Assembly: GCF_023838525.1 (NCBI RefSeq)
Contig: NZ_JAHUQD010000014.1
Span: 1 to 60,249 of the forward strand
Length of the DNA: 60,249 bases
From: Caldicoprobacter algeriensis
Lineage (GTDB): Bacteria; Bacillota; Clostridia; Caldicoprobacterales; Caldicoprobacteraceae
Direction: 5' to 3'
Shown here: piece by piece, positions 41,077-50,960 of the stretch
Layout: each line of letters opens with the position of its first letter
How positions within the stretch are numbered: position 1 is the first letter of the stretch
The notes under the pieces: generated by a model
Seen by the model: only the letters and a program-made list of their open reading frames with translations
What the model was told of the DNA's origin: nothing
Database searches by the model: none
Program-made: the position numbers and the translations under genes

Positions 41077-41784
41077 ATGTCAGTGGGCAAATGTCTTTTG
41101 AGCATCGATTGGGATTATTTTATCTGTTCTAAGGTAAAGAGATACTCATATATAGAAAATTCCAAAAATGTGCTTGATGTATGGTATAAGCGGTATTTTG
41201 TGCTTAAAAGGCAAGGGAAGGACATAAAGGATTTATACAGCCTGTTTCCAGAGGTAAGGGATTTTTGGGAGAAAATTAGACAAAAATTCATAATTAAACC
41301 CTGCGTAAAAGTTTATATTTCTGACTCTCACGTCCTCTCTTATAACATTGCTCGGGATACCAGATGTACCAGCGTTTACCTGTTTGACGCCCATGCCGAC
41401 CTGGGGTATGGAGGTCTGCACTCTTTGAACTTTGAATTAAACTGTGCCAACTGGCTGGGCAAGCTTTTGAAAGATGGGGTCATTCAAAAAGCAAATATCG
41501 TATACAGCCCATATACGCTTGAAAAGCCTCATGACTTTAAGGAAATCAATGGGATGTACAATGTGGAGTATATCACCCGGGAGAGTATCCCTACGGGCAT
41601 AGAGGTAGCTGCAGTTCACATATGCAGGTCGGGAGCCTGGACGCCTCCATGGTATGACGCCAAATTTTTGAAATTCGTCCGAGATTCAGGGTTATCTAAT
41701 TTGGAGTTTATAGATTTTTTCCCGAGGAAATGGGATACCAGGAATATAAGCCTGTCGCAACAGATCAACTATATGCTGGCATGA
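41077..41784 (+). CDS. Arginase-fold UPF0489-like protein
   Basis: 235 aa. Start at ATG 41077 or, with better spacing to GGAG, GTG 41083. Core motifs are SIDWDYF, VYLFDAHADLGYGG and the C-terminal EFIDFFPRKWD. The DAHAD box is the metal site of arginase/deacetylase folds, matching the UPF0489 family. Substrate unknown; it lies after the glycan operon, past a terminator-like hairpin. Confidence 0.7.
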   Translation: MSVGKCLLSIDWDYFICSKVKRYSYIENSKNVLDVWYKRYFVLKRQGKDIKDLYSLFPEVRDFWEKIRQKFIIKPCVKVYISDSHVLSYNIARDTRCTSVYLFDAHADLGYGGLHSLNFELNCANWLGKLLKDGVIQKANIVYSPYTLEKPHDFKEINGMYNVEYITRESIPTGIEVAAVHICRSGAWTPPWYDAKFLKFVRDSGLSNLEFIDFFPRKWDTRNISLSQQINYMLA

Positions 41785-41983
41785 AATATTTAGTTTAACC
41801 ACCCTACCGCAGAAAGTTTTTATTTCTCCATTTAAACGAAAATAAGTTCACTATTGCATTAAATCGGCAGTGTATACTACAATTAGTATTAAGGAAGCCC
41901 GTTTTAGGCATATCATTTTAAGCATATCGCTGGAATATTTGTCTGGTTAAATGGTTTCCTAGGGGGACAAAATTAGGAGGGGG

Positions 41984-42844
41984 ATGGATAAAATGGAAGC
42001 GCTGTTTCCAAGGACAAATGTAGGCGGTGTATCCCTGTCCAGGATGATCATTGGCACCAATTGGATTCTGGGATACAGCCACACCAGTTTAGCTGCTGAT
42101 AATCTAATTAGGCATAAAAACAGCTCGCCGCAGGTTATAGCTGACATGCTGGAGGTGTTTCTGGAGGCAGGCGTGGATACCATTATGGGGCCGTTTGTTG
42201 ACAATCCTCATCTTGTGGAAGCTGTAAGGCTTGCTGAAGATCGCACAGGCAAAGGAATGATAATAATCGACACGCCAATAATCAATGTGGATGACAACGC
42301 GGAGGCACGTAAGGAAGCCGAGAGGGTGATTGCAAACAGCGGAAAACTGGGTGCCACCTTATGCCTTCCGCACCATACTTCGGTGGAGCAGCTAGTCAAC
42401 AAAAACAAAAAGACCATCGAAAGGCTGCCGGATTACCTTAAGATGATACGAGATCATGGCATGATACCCGGGCTCTCTTGCCACATGCCCGAGCTGGTCA
42501 TTTACTCTGATCTTAATGAATATGATGTGGAAACTTACATACAGATTTACAATTGTATAGGCTTTTTGATGCAGGTGGAGATTGAATACATACACAAGGT
42601 AATATGGAATGCTAAAAAACCGGTTATAACCATAAAACCAATGGCGGCCGGGCGTGTAAGTCCTTTTGTAGGATTAACTTTTGTATGGCACACAATTCGT
42701 CCTTGTGATATGGTAACGGTAGGTTGTTTGACGCCCGATGAGGCTGCTGAGGATATAGAGATATCGTTGGCGGCGCTACAAGGACGTCCGCCTGAGTTAA
42801 AGGGCCGCAGTAGCCCCAAAAAGACCGAGATAATGAGGGATTGA
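41984..42844 (+). CDS. TIM-barrel protein linked to sugar isomerase cluster
   Basis: 286 aa, ATG after TTAGGAGGGGG. Alternating beta/alpha pattern: VSLSRMIIGTNWILGYSHTS, GVDTIMGPFVDN, IIIDTPIINVDD, GLSCHMPELVIYSD, VITIKPMAAGRVSPF and VTVGCLTPDEAAEDIEIS. The ends resemble aldo-keto reductase-like barrels without a visible NADPH motif. It precedes the isomerase gene; role in sugar catabolism inferred from context only. Confidence 0.65.
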   Translation: MDKMEALFPRTNVGGVSLSRMIIGTNWILGYSHTSLAADNLIRHKNSSPQVIADMLEVFLEAGVDTIMGPFVDNPHLVEAVRLAEDRTGKGMIIIDTPIINVDDNAEARKEAERVIANSGKLGATLCLPHHTSVEQLVNKNKKTIERLPDYLKMIRDHGMIPGLSCHMPELVIYSDLNEYDVETYIQIYNCIGFLMQVEIEYIHKVIWNAKKPVITIKPMAAGRVSPFVGLTFVWHTIRPCDMVTVGCLTPDEAAEDIEISLAALQGRPPELKGRSSPKKTEIMRD

Positions 42845-42952
42845 TTGCGATTTGGAATGCATGAATCGCGTCGCGAAAAATTTTGAGCTTTGATTTCTCA
42901 TAAAACCTCGAATTAGGGGCGCTTAATAGCTTATTTTTTACTTTAGGAAGAT

Positions 42953-42984
42953 GGGCAGGGCGCATTAAAGCCTTGCCCTTTCCT
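42953..42984 (+). terminator. Terminator after the TIM-barrel gene
   Basis: GGGCAGGGC-N8-GCCTTGCCC followed by TTTCCTTCTATATTTATTTT. A 9-bp stem with one wobble; separates this gene from the isomerase operon. Confidence 0.7.
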
Positions 42985-43008
42985 TCTATATTTATTTTGA
43001 CTTTTGGG

Positions 43009-43040
43009 ACTTGTGCATACAAGTGATGCGGTGGTATAAT
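43009..43040 (+). promoter_or_regulatory. AraR-type operator overlapping the isomerase promoter
   Basis: ACTTGT-GCAT-ACAAGT (43009-43024) resembles the AraR box (ATTTGTACGTACAAAT in Bacillus). It contains a -35-like TTGTGC (43011-43016), 18 bp before TATAAT (43035-43040). The araR-like gene lies in the same operon, suggesting autoregulated repression lifted by sugar. Confidence 0.65.
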
Positions 43041-43082
43041 GATACTGGAAGTCAATAACTGTTTAAAAGGGGGTAACTTTGT

Positions 43083-44564
43083 ATGATAAACATTCCGGAG
43101 GTAAAACTGGGGATTGTAGCGGTGAGCAGAGATTGCTTCCCGGTACAGCTCAGCCAGTCAAGGAGAAAAGCAGTAGTTGAAGCCTGTCGTCAAAAAGGCA
43201 TTGCCATTACCGAGATTCAAACAGTGGTAGAAAATGAGAAGGATGTACTTAAAGCTTTAGATGAGCTTAAAGCGGCCAATGTGAATGCGCTGGTTGTATA
43301 CTTGGGCAACTTCGGGCCTGAAGGGCCAGAGACCATGCTGGCGCAGAAGTTTGCCGGTCCTTCCATGTTTGTGGCTGCAGCTGAGGAGACCGAGAACAAC
43401 TTGATTGATGGGCGTGGGGATGCATATTGTGGAATGCTCAACGCTTCATATAACTTGGGACTGCGCAAACTCAATCCATATATTCCCGAATATCCCGTTG
43501 GCACGCCCGATGAAGTTGCAGATATGATTTCGGAATTTGTGGATATCGCAAGGGTGATACTGGGCCTGTCAAAGCTTAAAATTTTCACTTTTGGCCCCAG
43601 ACCCCAGGACTTCTTGGCATGCAATGCTCCCATAAAGCCTCTGTACGATTTAGGCATTGAAATCATGGAAAATTCTGAGCTTGACCTCTTCGAGTCCTTT
43701 AACCTGCATGCAAACGACCCCAGGATCCCATCGGTCATCAAGGATATGGAAGAGGAACTGGGAGAAGGCAACAAATTCCCTGGCATTCTTCCCAAGTTGG
43801 CGCAATACGAGCTTACCTTGCTGGATTGGATGGAAAAGCACATCGGTGCATCGGAGTATGCCATATTTGCCAACAAGTGCTGGCCTGCATTCCAAACCCA
43901 GTTTGGCTTTGTGCCGTGCTATGTGAACTCCAGATTGGCTTCCCGTGGCATTCCGGTGTCGTGCGAGGTGGATATATACGGCGCTTTGAGTGAGTACATC
44001 ATTACATGTGCTACGGGTATGCCGGCAACCCTTCTTGACATAAACAATACCGTTCCCAGGGACATGTATGAAAACAACAGGGATAAGTTTGGCGATTACA
44101 AGCTAAGCGACCTGTTTATGGGGTTCCACTGCGGTAATACGCCCAAGTGCCATTTGAAAGATGGAGCCATGAAATATCAGCTTATCATGCACAGGCTCCT
44201 GGAGCCGGATAAGGAACCGGATATAACCAGGGGTACTCTGGAGGGGACCATAAAGCCAGGGGACATCACATTGTTCAGGTTGCAGGGTACGGCTGATTGC
44301 AAGCTGAGGAGCTATGTGGCAGAAGGCGAAGTTATAGACGTGGATCCCAAATCATTCGGCGGCATCGGGGTATTTGCTGTAAAGGAGATGGGTAGATTCT
44401 ACAGATATGTCTTGATTGCCAAGAGGTATCCGCATCACACAGGCGTTGCCTTCAAACATGTAGGCAAGGTATTGTTTGCGGCCATGAAGATGCTGGGTAT
44501 CGAGGAAGTGGATTTCAACCAGCCGGCCAATATGCTGTACAGGGATGAGAATCCATTCAAATAA
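43083..44564 (+). CDS. L-fucose/L-arabinose isomerase-family protein
   Basis: 493 aa. Belongs to the L-fucose/L-arabinose isomerase superfamily: TMLAQKFAGPSMFVAAAEE, KCWPAFQTQFGFVPCYVNSRLASRGIPVSCEVDIYGALSEY, and the C-terminal FRLQGTADCKLRSYVAEGE. Glutamate and histidine metal ligands lie in CEVDIYG and GFHCGNTPKCHL. With a ribulokinase and AraR-like repressor it probably isomerises a pentose or 6-deoxyhexose. It is not classical AraA in length or motifs, so the sugar is uncertain. Confidence 0.8.
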   Translation: MINIPEVKLGIVAVSRDCFPVQLSQSRRKAVVEACRQKGIAITEIQTVVENEKDVLKALDELKAANVNALVVYLGNFGPEGPETMLAQKFAGPSMFVAAAEETENNLIDGRGDAYCGMLNASYNLGLRKLNPYIPEYPVGTPDEVADMISEFVDIARVILGLSKLKIFTFGPRPQDFLACNAPIKPLYDLGIEIMENSELDLFESFNLHANDPRIPSVIKDMEEELGEGNKFPGILPKLAQYELTLLDWMEKHIGASEYAIFANKCWPAFQTQFGFVPCYVNSRLASRGIPVSCEVDIYGALSEYIITCATGMPATLLDINNTVPRDMYENNRDKFGDYKLSDLFMGFHCGNTPKCHLKDGAMKYQLIMHRLLEPDKEPDITRGTLEGTIKPGDITLFRLQGTADCKLRSYVAEGEVIDVDPKSFGGIGVFAVKEMGRFYRYVLIAKRYPHHTGVAFKHVGKVLFAAMKMLGIEEVDFNQPANMLYRDENPFK

Positions 44565-44594
44565 TAAAATAAAAGATGGAGCAGGTGTAGCACT

Positions 44595-45698
44595 TTGCTT
44601 GAGAATAACGAAAAGCCCAAGTACCGGCGTCTAAAGGAGTATATAATAGAGACGATACACCAGAAGCAGTTGAAATTCGGTGACAGGATTTTTTCTGAGA
44701 ATGAGCTGGCAGAGAAGTTCAACATCAGCAGGCATACCGTGAGGCAGGCCATTGGGGAGCTGGTGAACGAAGGATGGCTTTATAGAATACACGGCAAAGG
44801 CACTTTTGTGGGTAATGGCCCCTATGCAAAGTGGGAAAAGATGCACGCCATAGGGGTCATTACCACCTATCTCAATGATTATATATTTCCGGCCATCATC
44901 CGCGGCATTGACAGCGTATTGCTGGAGCACGGATACAACATGTTGCTGAGCTGCACGTATAATCAGCATCAAATGGAACGGCTATGCCTTGAAAACTTGA
45001 AAAATCACCGCATTGCAGGATTGATAGTTGAGCCCACCAAGAGCGCTTTGCCCAATCCCAATCTGGATTTGTACCAGGAGCTAAAGAAAAAGAATATTCC
45101 TATATTATTTATCCATGGTTGTTATGAGGATTTTGATTGTTCTTACGTTGTAGAGGATGATGTTTGGGCTGGCTATATAGCTACCAGACACCTGATTGAA
45201 CTGGGGCACACCAGAATTGGCGGCGTGTTTAAAAAAGACGATATTCAGGGGCATTACAGGTTTGCCGGGTTTAAGAAGGCACATGAGGAGGCCGGGCTTG
45301 AGGTTTTGCATTCAAGGGTTTTATGGTTTGATACAGAGCAAGCGATAAACTTTGAAAGCAACATGATGGAGCGCCTTATTGATTTGTTCCCGCAATGTTC
45401 CGGCATTGTGTGCTACAATGACCAGATGGCCATTAAGATACTGGATGTATTGAGAGGAATGGACCTGAGCGTCCCTGAGGACATTTCTCTCGTTAGCTTT
45501 GACGATTCGCAGCTTGCTGTGGCTTCCGAGGTTAAGCTCACCACCGTGGCGCATCCCCAGGAAAGATTAGGCCAGCAGGCAGCAACAGCCTTAATCGATA
45601 TGATTGAAGGCAGGCAAAAACGCTCCCGCATCAAAATGCGGCCGGAGCTGGTTATAAGGGGAAGTGCTAAAAAAGTAAGCGAGAGGGAGGAGATATAA
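44595..45698 (+). CDS. AraR-like GntR/LacI hybrid repressor
   Basis: 367 aa, TTG start after GGAGCAGGTG. N-terminal GntR winged helix ([47 protein letters not shown]) fused to a LacI-type sugar-binding domain ([22 protein letters not shown]...[16 protein letters not shown]). This composition is typical of AraR, which responds to L-arabinose. Encoded between the isomerase and kinase genes. Confidence 0.88.
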   Translation: MLENNEKPKYRRLKEYIIETIHQKQLKFGDRIFSENELAEKFNISRHTVRQAIGELVNEGWLYRIHGKGTFVGNGPYAKWEKMHAIGVITTYLNDYIFPAIIRGIDSVLLEHGYNMLLSCTYNQHQMERLCLENLKNHRIAGLIVEPTKSALPNPNLDLYQELKKKNIPILFIHGCYEDFDCSYVVEDDVWAGYIATRHLIELGHTRIGGVFKKDDIQGHYRFAGFKKAHEEAGLEVLHSRVLWFDTEQAINFESNMMERLIDLFPQCSGIVCYNDQMAIKILDVLRGMDLSVPEDISLVSFDDSQLAVASEVKLTTVAHPQERLGQQAATALIDMIEGRQKRSRIKMRPELVIRGSAKKVSEREEI

Positions 45699-45699
45699 T

Positions 45700-47379
45700 A
45701 TGGGTAAGAAGTATGCGATAGGGGTGGATTTTGGAACCCAGTCCGGGCGGGCGGTACTGGTTGAAGTGGACACCGGCAGGGAAGTGGCCACCGCAGTTAA
45801 GGAATATCCCCATGGCGTCATGGATGAATACCTGCCCGACGGGAAGACAAAGCTGGAGCCCGATTGGGCGCTTCAGCATCCTCAGGATTATCTTGATGTG
45901 CTGGCTGAAACCATCCCAGCGGTGCTTAAAGAAGCAGGGGTCTCCAATGAAGATGTAATTGGCATCGGGATTGATTTTACTGCATGTACTATGCTCCCCA
46001 TCGATAAGGACGGGACTCCGCTGTGCTTTTATGACGAGTATAAGTCACATCCCCATGCGTATGTTAAGCTTTGGAAACATCATGCGGCACAGGATGAGGC
46101 TAACAGGTTGAACCAGATCGCCGCTGAAAGAGGAGAAGAGTTTTTGCAGAGGTATGGCGGCAAGATCTCCTCCGAGTGGTTATTTCCCAAGATATGGCAG
46201 ATACTAAATGAGGCACCTGAGATATATGAGAGGGCTGCGAAATTCATCGAAGCGGCTGACTGGATAGTGCTTCAGCTGACCGGCCAGGAAAAGCGTAACA
46301 GCTGTACCGCTGGTTATAAAGCCATATGGCACAAGAGAAAGGGATATCCATCCAAGGATTTCTTCAGAGCTTTGGATCCCAGGCTTGAGAACGTAGTAGA
46401 TGAGAAGCTTAGCAGGGATATTTATCCAATAGGCACCAAAGCCGGTGAGATAACCGAGAAAGCTGCACGCTTAACAGGACTTAAGCCAGGTACGGCCGTC
46501 GCCGTAGGCAATGTGGATGCCCATGTAGCGGTACCTGCTGTTGGCATTACCGAGGAAGGAAAGATGCTGATGATCATGGGGACTTCCACATGCCATATGC
46601 TGCTCGGCAAGGAAGAAAAGATGGTACCCGGCATCTGTGGCGTTGTGGAAGATGGAATCATCCCGGGCTATATGGGCTATGAAGCCGGGCAGTCGTGTGT
46701 AGGGGACCACTTTGAATGGTTTGTCAAGAACTGCGTACCGGCTGCATATGTTCAGGAGGCCAAGGAAAAGGGCATAAGCGTTTATCGGCTGCTGGCGGAG
46801 AAGGCGCAAAAGCTGGCGGTTGGCGAGAGTGGGTTGGTGGCACTTGACTGGTGGAACGGTAATCGCTCTGTGCTTGTGGATGTGGACCTTACGGGAGTGA
46901 TTGTGGGATGCACACTTCTTACAAAGCCCGAAGAGATATACAGGGCACTCATAGAGGCCACTGCTTACGGCACCAGGATGATCATCGAGACATTTGAAGA
47001 GCACGGCATTCCCATCTATGAGCTTTATGCCGCTGGTGGAATTGCAGAGAAAGACCCATTTATGATGCAGATATATGCCGATGTGACCAATAGGGAGATA
47101 AGGATATCGGGTTCTCCTCAGGCTCCTGCTCTTGGCTCTGCAATGTTTGGCGCGGTAGCGGCAGGGAAAGAACGCGGCGGCTATGACTCCATAGTAGAGG
47201 CGGCAAAAGTTATGGCAAAGGTGAAGGATACGGTATACAGGCCCATACCCGAGAATGTCAAGATGTACGACAGGCTCTATGCTGAATACAAGATCTTGCA
47301 CGATTATTTCGGCAGAGGAGCCAATGACGTCATGAAACGGCTCAAGGAGATCAAAAGGCAGGCTACTGCTGCTAAATAA
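45700..47379 (+). CDS. araB: Ribulokinase (FGGY family)
   Basis: 559 aa. FGGY carbohydrate kinase: [16 protein letters not shown] at the N-terminal phosphate site, [56 protein letters not shown] and [20 protein letters not shown] in the second half. The length and motifs match AraB, which phosphorylates L-ribulose (broad for ribulose sugars). ATG after GGGAGGAGATATA, 2 bp after the repressor stop. No araD epimerase gene is present in the window. Confidence 0.9.
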   Translation: MGKKYAIGVDFGTQSGRAVLVEVDTGREVATAVKEYPHGVMDEYLPDGKTKLEPDWALQHPQDYLDVLAETIPAVLKEAGVSNEDVIGIGIDFTACTMLPIDKDGTPLCFYDEYKSHPHAYVKLWKHHAAQDEANRLNQIAAERGEEFLQRYGGKISSEWLFPKIWQILNEAPEIYERAAKFIEAADWIVLQLTGQEKRNSCTAGYKAIWHKRKGYPSKDFFRALDPRLENVVDEKLSRDIYPIGTKAGEITEKAARLTGLKPGTAVAVGNVDAHVAVPAVGITEEGKMLMIMGTSTCHMLLGKEEKMVPGICGVVEDGIIPGYMGYEAGQSCVGDHFEWFVKNCVPAAYVQEAKEKGISVYRLLAEKAQKLAVGESGLVALDWWNGNRSVLVDVDLTGVIVGCTLLTKPEEIYRALIEATAYGTRMIIETFEEHGIPIYELYAAGGIAEKDPFMMQIYADVTNREIRISGSPQAPALGSAMFGAVAAGKERGGYDSIVEAAKVMAKVKDTVYRPIPENVKMYDRLYAEYKILHDYFGRGANDVMKRLKEIKRQATAAK

Positions 47380-47414
47380 AATGTGGCGTTTAATTCGTGC
47401 ACTGGAGGGCTGAA

Positions 47415-48119
47415 ATGACGGTGAACGATAAGGGCTTGGACAGTCTAAGCAACGTGGCAATAGTATCTGATTTTGATGGGACTATTACTGATATTGATAC
47501 AAACGATTTGATTTATTTTACCTTTGGAGGGCAGCCTAGTTATGAGATTGAGAAGTTAATTGCCCAGGGCAAGTTGGGCGTCAAGGAAGGCGCCCTCCAA
47601 CATTTTAAAAGAATCCATCTTACTGAACAGGAATTTTTGAGCTTCATATTTCAAAATGCCCGCTTGGATGAAGGTTTTAAGGACTTTTGTAAATTATTAA
47701 GCGAAAAAGGCATTCCGCTTATCGTAGTAAGTGGGGGCTATGTCAACACCATTTCAAGTTTTTTTGAAAAAGAAGGTATCGATAGCACCAATATAAAGAT
47801 TTATGCCAACCGTTTGAAGTTTAATGGGCGCCATATAGAAGCCGTGTTTTTCGATGAAAGCGATGAATGTGAGAGCGGATTGGGCCCTTGTGGAAACTGC
47901 AAATTGAGGCGCTTGAGGGAGCTTAAGGCACAGTACCAGACTATAATTTTCATCGGCGATGGAACGACTGATAGGTGTGCGGCCCATGAGGCGGATATAG
48001 TGTTTGCAAAAGGCCGCTTAAGGGATTACTGTGCAGCACAAGGGGTTCCGTATGTACCGTTTGATAGCTTCCATGATATTATACATTTCTTGCAATATTT
48101 TTTTACAATATGCAAATGA
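47415..48119 (+). CDS. HAD-superfamily phosphatase (MtnX/PSP-like)
   Basis: 234 aa from the ATG at 47415 (GGAGGGCTGAA). HAD motifs: VSDFDGTITDIDTND (motif I), LIVVSGG (II), lysine region, IFIGDGTTDRCAA (IV). Similar to MtnX/phosphoserine phosphatase-like enzymes. Placed at the end of the sugar operon, so it may dephosphorylate a pathway intermediate; substrate not predictable. Confidence 0.8.
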   Translation: MTVNDKGLDSLSNVAIVSDFDGTITDIDTNDLIYFTFGGQPSYEIEKLIAQGKLGVKEGALQHFKRIHLTEQEFLSFIFQNARLDEGFKDFCKLLSEKGIPLIVVSGGYVNTISSFFEKEGIDSTNIKIYANRLKFNGRHIEAVFFDESDECESGLGPCGNCKLRRLRELKAQYQTIIFIGDGTTDRCAAHEADIVFAKGRLRDYCAAQGVPYVPFDSFHDIIHFLQYFFTICK

Positions 48120-48291
48120 ACCGTTAAAATATGATGGCGTTACGCTCTTGTGGTAATGGTTAATAAATCCGTATGATCTTGCAAGATTGCAGTTGTGTGA
48201 ATGGTGAGCATATAAGTCGCTTTTCCGGTTTCTGCAAGGCCGTGTGCCTGTAGATGAGGGCAATGAGGATATAAAAAATGGGGAGTTAGGC

Positions 48292-48695
48292 ATGTTTAAT
48301 TTACGTTATGGTCTGGTCGATGAGAGTCACAAGCAATGCTATGGGGTTGACGACATAGGATGGAACCCAGAGGTTTTTACGAGGCATACAATTTCGCTGG
48401 CCGCCGCTAAAAGTGATTGGGTGGCTTTTCAGGTGTTGCTTCAATTTCTTACTTTAAGATACAAGAACCTAAAGAGAGGGGCATTGAGGATTTTGAGCTG
48501 ATCAATATGGTAAAAAGGCTGTATCCTGAGCCAAGTAAGAAGCTGGAAGAGGTATGGGATAGGCTTCTGTTTACCCGCAATGTTAAGGACTTTGATCCGT
48601 CTGGAGGCAAGAAGCCGGAAGAGTTGTATAGCTTGAATTATGAGGATTATAACTATGTGAAAGCACTTTTGCTTGAGCTCATAACGAGGGCTTGA
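48292..48695 (+). pseudogene. Remnant of a DUF4091-type glycoside hydrolase-like gene
   Basis: ATG at 48292 (GGGAGTTAGG) begins a normal N-terminus, YGVDDIGWNPEVFTRHTISLAAAKSDWVAFQVLL, as in beta-sandwich domains preceding DUF4091. At about 48440 the frame changes and the text jumps to what looks like the C-terminal end, KERGIEDFELINMVKRLYPE, matching the DUF4091 'REGIEDYELL' signature. Several hundred residues between them are missing. An internal deletion with frame loss is the simplest explanation. Confidence 0.65.
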
Positions 48696-48749
48696 CCGGT
48701 ATTTGTGAAAAAGGGATAATAGTTTTGGCAAATAGGTGTATATAATATA

Positions 48750-49022
48750 TTGTGTGATAAGACTGAACTGATGCTTGTGGTGGTAGGTGAGGGCAGGGCC
48801 ACCACCGTAAACCTACGATATGACGAATTTGTGAGTATCAGATTTCAAAGATGTAAGGAGATCAGGTTCTTTTGGCCGGTATTTTCAGAACGTATTGTAA
48901 TTACGACGCGGAAGTCTGATAAACCTTTTATTTATACGAAATATAGGGATTTTAATGAATATAAGCAGGGGCTCGCTAAATTTGCTAAAGAAAACAACGT
49001 TACCTTTTACAATGAACTGTAA
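48750..49022 (+). CDS. Conserved small hypothetical protein
   Basis: Up to 90 aa; the start is unclear (TTG 48750, or ATG 48771 giving MLVVVGEGRATTVNLRYDEF). A beta-rich sequence ending KFAKENNVTFYNEL; it resembles a short family in Firmicutes with the pattern 'VSIRF.RCKE...SERI'. No ribosome binding site stands out. Function unknown. Confidence 0.5.
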   Translation: MCDKTELMLVVVGEGRATTVNLRYDEFVSIRFQRCKEIRFFWPVFSERIVITTRKSDKPFIYTKYRDFNEYKQGLAKFAKENNVTFYNEL

Positions 49023-49132
49023 AGTACGTAGTCGAGCTATGGAAATAATATAGTATAAAGCGAGATAATATAAAAGTGTGTGGAATTGGTTCAGAATTGA
49101 TTGTAATATTATTTATGAATTCTTAAAATGGC

Positions 49133-49153
49133 GTTTGCTTAAGGTATGCAAAC
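49133..49153. promoter_or_regulatory. Inverted repeat upstream of the UroD-family gene
   Basis: GTTTGC-N9-GCAAAC lies 50 bp before the start at 49203. Dyad size fits an operator for a dimeric regulator; no cognate regulator identified. Confidence 0.35.
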
Positions 49154-49202
49154 AAAGAAATAGCAAAGCTTGTTATAAGGTAACGTGGTTGGGGGGGTAT
49201 GA

Positions 49203-50180
49203 ATGACGCCAAAGGAAAGAGCAGTGGCTGCTTTAACCTTAAAGGTGCCTGATATGGTGCCGACTTTTGAGCTGGAGTTTCAGCTTGAAGAGGAGATGTT
49301 TGGGCGAAAATTCATCACAGAGGACCTCACCAGGGAAGGGCTGACCAAACTATCGTGGAAGGAAAAGGAGAAGAGGATATACCAGCTTGCCGAATACATG
49401 GTAGAGGTATACAGTACCCTTGAATACTCTAGTATACCGGACTTTGTACTGGGAGATGCCTCAGAGTTTTGGAATGAAGGAGGGCCTCTGCCAGAAGAGA
49501 CGAAATTGCTCATCAAATACTTGCGGAAACTTGTGGGAGACAACTACATGATCCATTACCATGGCGATGGCACATTTGCAATACCAGATGGCAATGAGAT
49601 GTACGAGTTTGCCTATGCTATTGCGGATAACCGAGAGGCTGTCAAGGGAAAAGCCGCCAAAATGGCTGAAACGGCTATTGAAAGGAACAAACGATTGGCT
49701 GAAGTGGGAGTGGACTGCTTAATTCTATGCTCTGATTACTGTTATAATAGTGGTCCGTTCCTCTCGCCTGCTATGTTTGAGGAGTTCATCCAGCCTTATC
49801 TTTACAAGATCATCGATGAAGCGCGTAAATTGGGTTTGTACACTATTAAACACACCGATGGAAATATAATGCCTATACTTGACCAGCTAGTTGAATGTAG
49901 GCCGCACGCACTTCATTCTCTGGACCCCCAGGCAGGGGTAGATATTAAAGTAGTGAAGGAGCTCGTAGGGGATAAGGTCTGTCTGTGTGGCAACGTAAAT
50001 TGCGCCCTTATGCAAACCGGTACTGACGAGGAAGTTATACAGAGCGCGGAATACGCCCTCACTTATGGTAAGCCGGGTGGAGGATATATTTTCTGCACCA
50101 GCAATGTTCCTTTCAAGGGATTGCCGCCGGAGAGGTATAAGTTAATCCTGGATGTATGGAGAAGGATGAGAGAATATTGA
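49203..50180 (+). CDS. Uroporphyrinogen decarboxylase-family methyltransferase
   Basis: 325 aa. URO-D fold as in MtaA/CmuA methylcobamide:CoM methyltransferases: TPKERAVAALTLKVPDMVPTFE, HYHGDGTFAIPDGNEM, DCLILCSDYCYNSGPFLSP, KHTDGNIMPILDQLVE, HSLDPQAGVDIKVVKELVG and VCLCGNVNC. The His and Cys of KHTDGN and CGNVNC are plausible zinc ligands. It lacks the heme pathway context, so it more likely acts in methyl transfer or demethylation. No corrinoid protein gene is adjacent. Confidence 0.8.
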   Translation: MTPKERAVAALTLKVPDMVPTFELEFQLEEEMFGRKFITEDLTREGLTKLSWKEKEKRIYQLAEYMVEVYSTLEYSSIPDFVLGDASEFWNEGGPLPEETKLLIKYLRKLVGDNYMIHYHGDGTFAIPDGNEMYEFAYAIADNREAVKGKAAKMAETAIERNKRLAEVGVDCLILCSDYCYNSGPFLSPAMFEEFIQPYLYKIIDEARKLGLYTIKHTDGNIMPILDQLVECRPHALHSLDPQAGVDIKVVKELVGDKVCLCGNVNCALMQTGTDEEVIQSAEYALTYGKPGGGYIFCTSNVPFKGLPPERYKLILDVWRRMREY

Positions 50181-50318
50181 AGTCAACGGCAGAAAAATCC
50201 ATTGGAAAATGACTGTGTGTGAGCCGGTTTTAATAATGTATGTTTTAAAAGAGGGTAGAAGTTTATATAAAAAAATGCTATAATAATATACAATGCTGTT
50301 GCTAATCCATACGAATGA

Positions 50319-50365
50319 CCTCTTTTATTTTAATAGACAATAATGTTTATTAAAATAAAAGGAGG
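50319..50365 (+). promoter_or_regulatory. Hairpin sequestering the L25/Ctc ribosome binding site (candidate RNA thermometer)
   Basis: TTTTATTTTAATA (50323-50335) pairs perfectly with TATTAAAATAAAA (50348-50360). CCTC (50319-50322) continues onto GGAGG (50361-50365) with one bulged G, giving about 17 bp and a 12-nt loop. The whole Shine-Dalgarno of the gene at 50373 is thereby hidden. An AU-only stem capping a paired GGAGG is what a heat-melting switch would look like. Confidence 0.7.
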
Positions 50366-50372
50366 GGATGGT

Positions 50373-50957
50373 ATGAGAGTAGCAACGCTCACTGCTTTGC
50401 CAAGAAGTGAAAAGGGCAAGAAGGTAAGACGGGAGGGTTTTATCCCTGGCGTTGTTTATGGCAGGGAAATCAAGAGCTTGCCCGTCAAGTTTGTGAAGCG
50501 TGAATTTTTAAAAGTTTTAAGGGAGCATGGAGAGAGGCCGAGAGTTAAACTGATAATAGATAATCAAGAAAAGATGGCTCTGGTTAAGGATATAGAGAAA
50601 GAGCCGATTACGGGTGAGGTGCTTCACGTGGATCTGCAGCTGGTGGCTGCAGGGCAAAAGATTACCTGTGATATACCCATTAAGTTTATCGGACGCGAAA
50701 AGTTAAAATCAAAAGGCCTGATACTTCAAGTCAATATAGACAGCATAAACGTTACCGGTGAAGCGTCCGTCATCCCTGAGCACTTTGTAGTGGACGTGGG
50801 CGATAAGAATGATGGGGATGTTGTGACGGTTGAAGACCTAAATATTCATCATGAAATACAAATAACGGACCCGCCGGAGGATGCCATAGCTGTTGTAACT
50901 GCCGCTGAGGATGAAGCCTCCGAAGAAGTTGAAGAGTCTGAAACCGCTACCAGATAA
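50373..50957 (+). CDS. rplY/ctc: Ribosomal protein L25 / general stress protein Ctc
   Basis: 194 aa from the ATG at 50373 (GGAGGGGATGGT). N-terminal 5S rRNA-binding L25 domain (KGKKVRREGFIPGVVYGREIKSLPVKF, VKDIEKEPITGEVLHVDLQLV) plus the C-terminal TL5/Ctc beta domain and an acidic tail. Ctc is a long form associated with the 50S subunit and stress in Bacillus. Translation is probably controlled by the upstream hairpin. Confidence 0.92.
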   Translation: MRVATLTALPRSEKGKKVRREGFIPGVVYGREIKSLPVKFVKREFLKVLREHGERPRVKLIIDNQEKMALVKDIEKEPITGEVLHVDLQLVAAGQKITCDIPIKFIGREKLKSKGLILQVNIDSINVTGEASVIPEHFVVDVGDKNDGDVVTVEDLNIHHEIQITDPPEDAIAVVTAAEDEASEEVEESETATR

Positions 50958-50960
50958 AAG

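Noticed and set aside
46471-47460. A 329-aa open frame opposite the ribulokinase gene
   Set aside because: Antisense of a well-conserved kinase; Cys/His-rich nonsense composition and no start signal.
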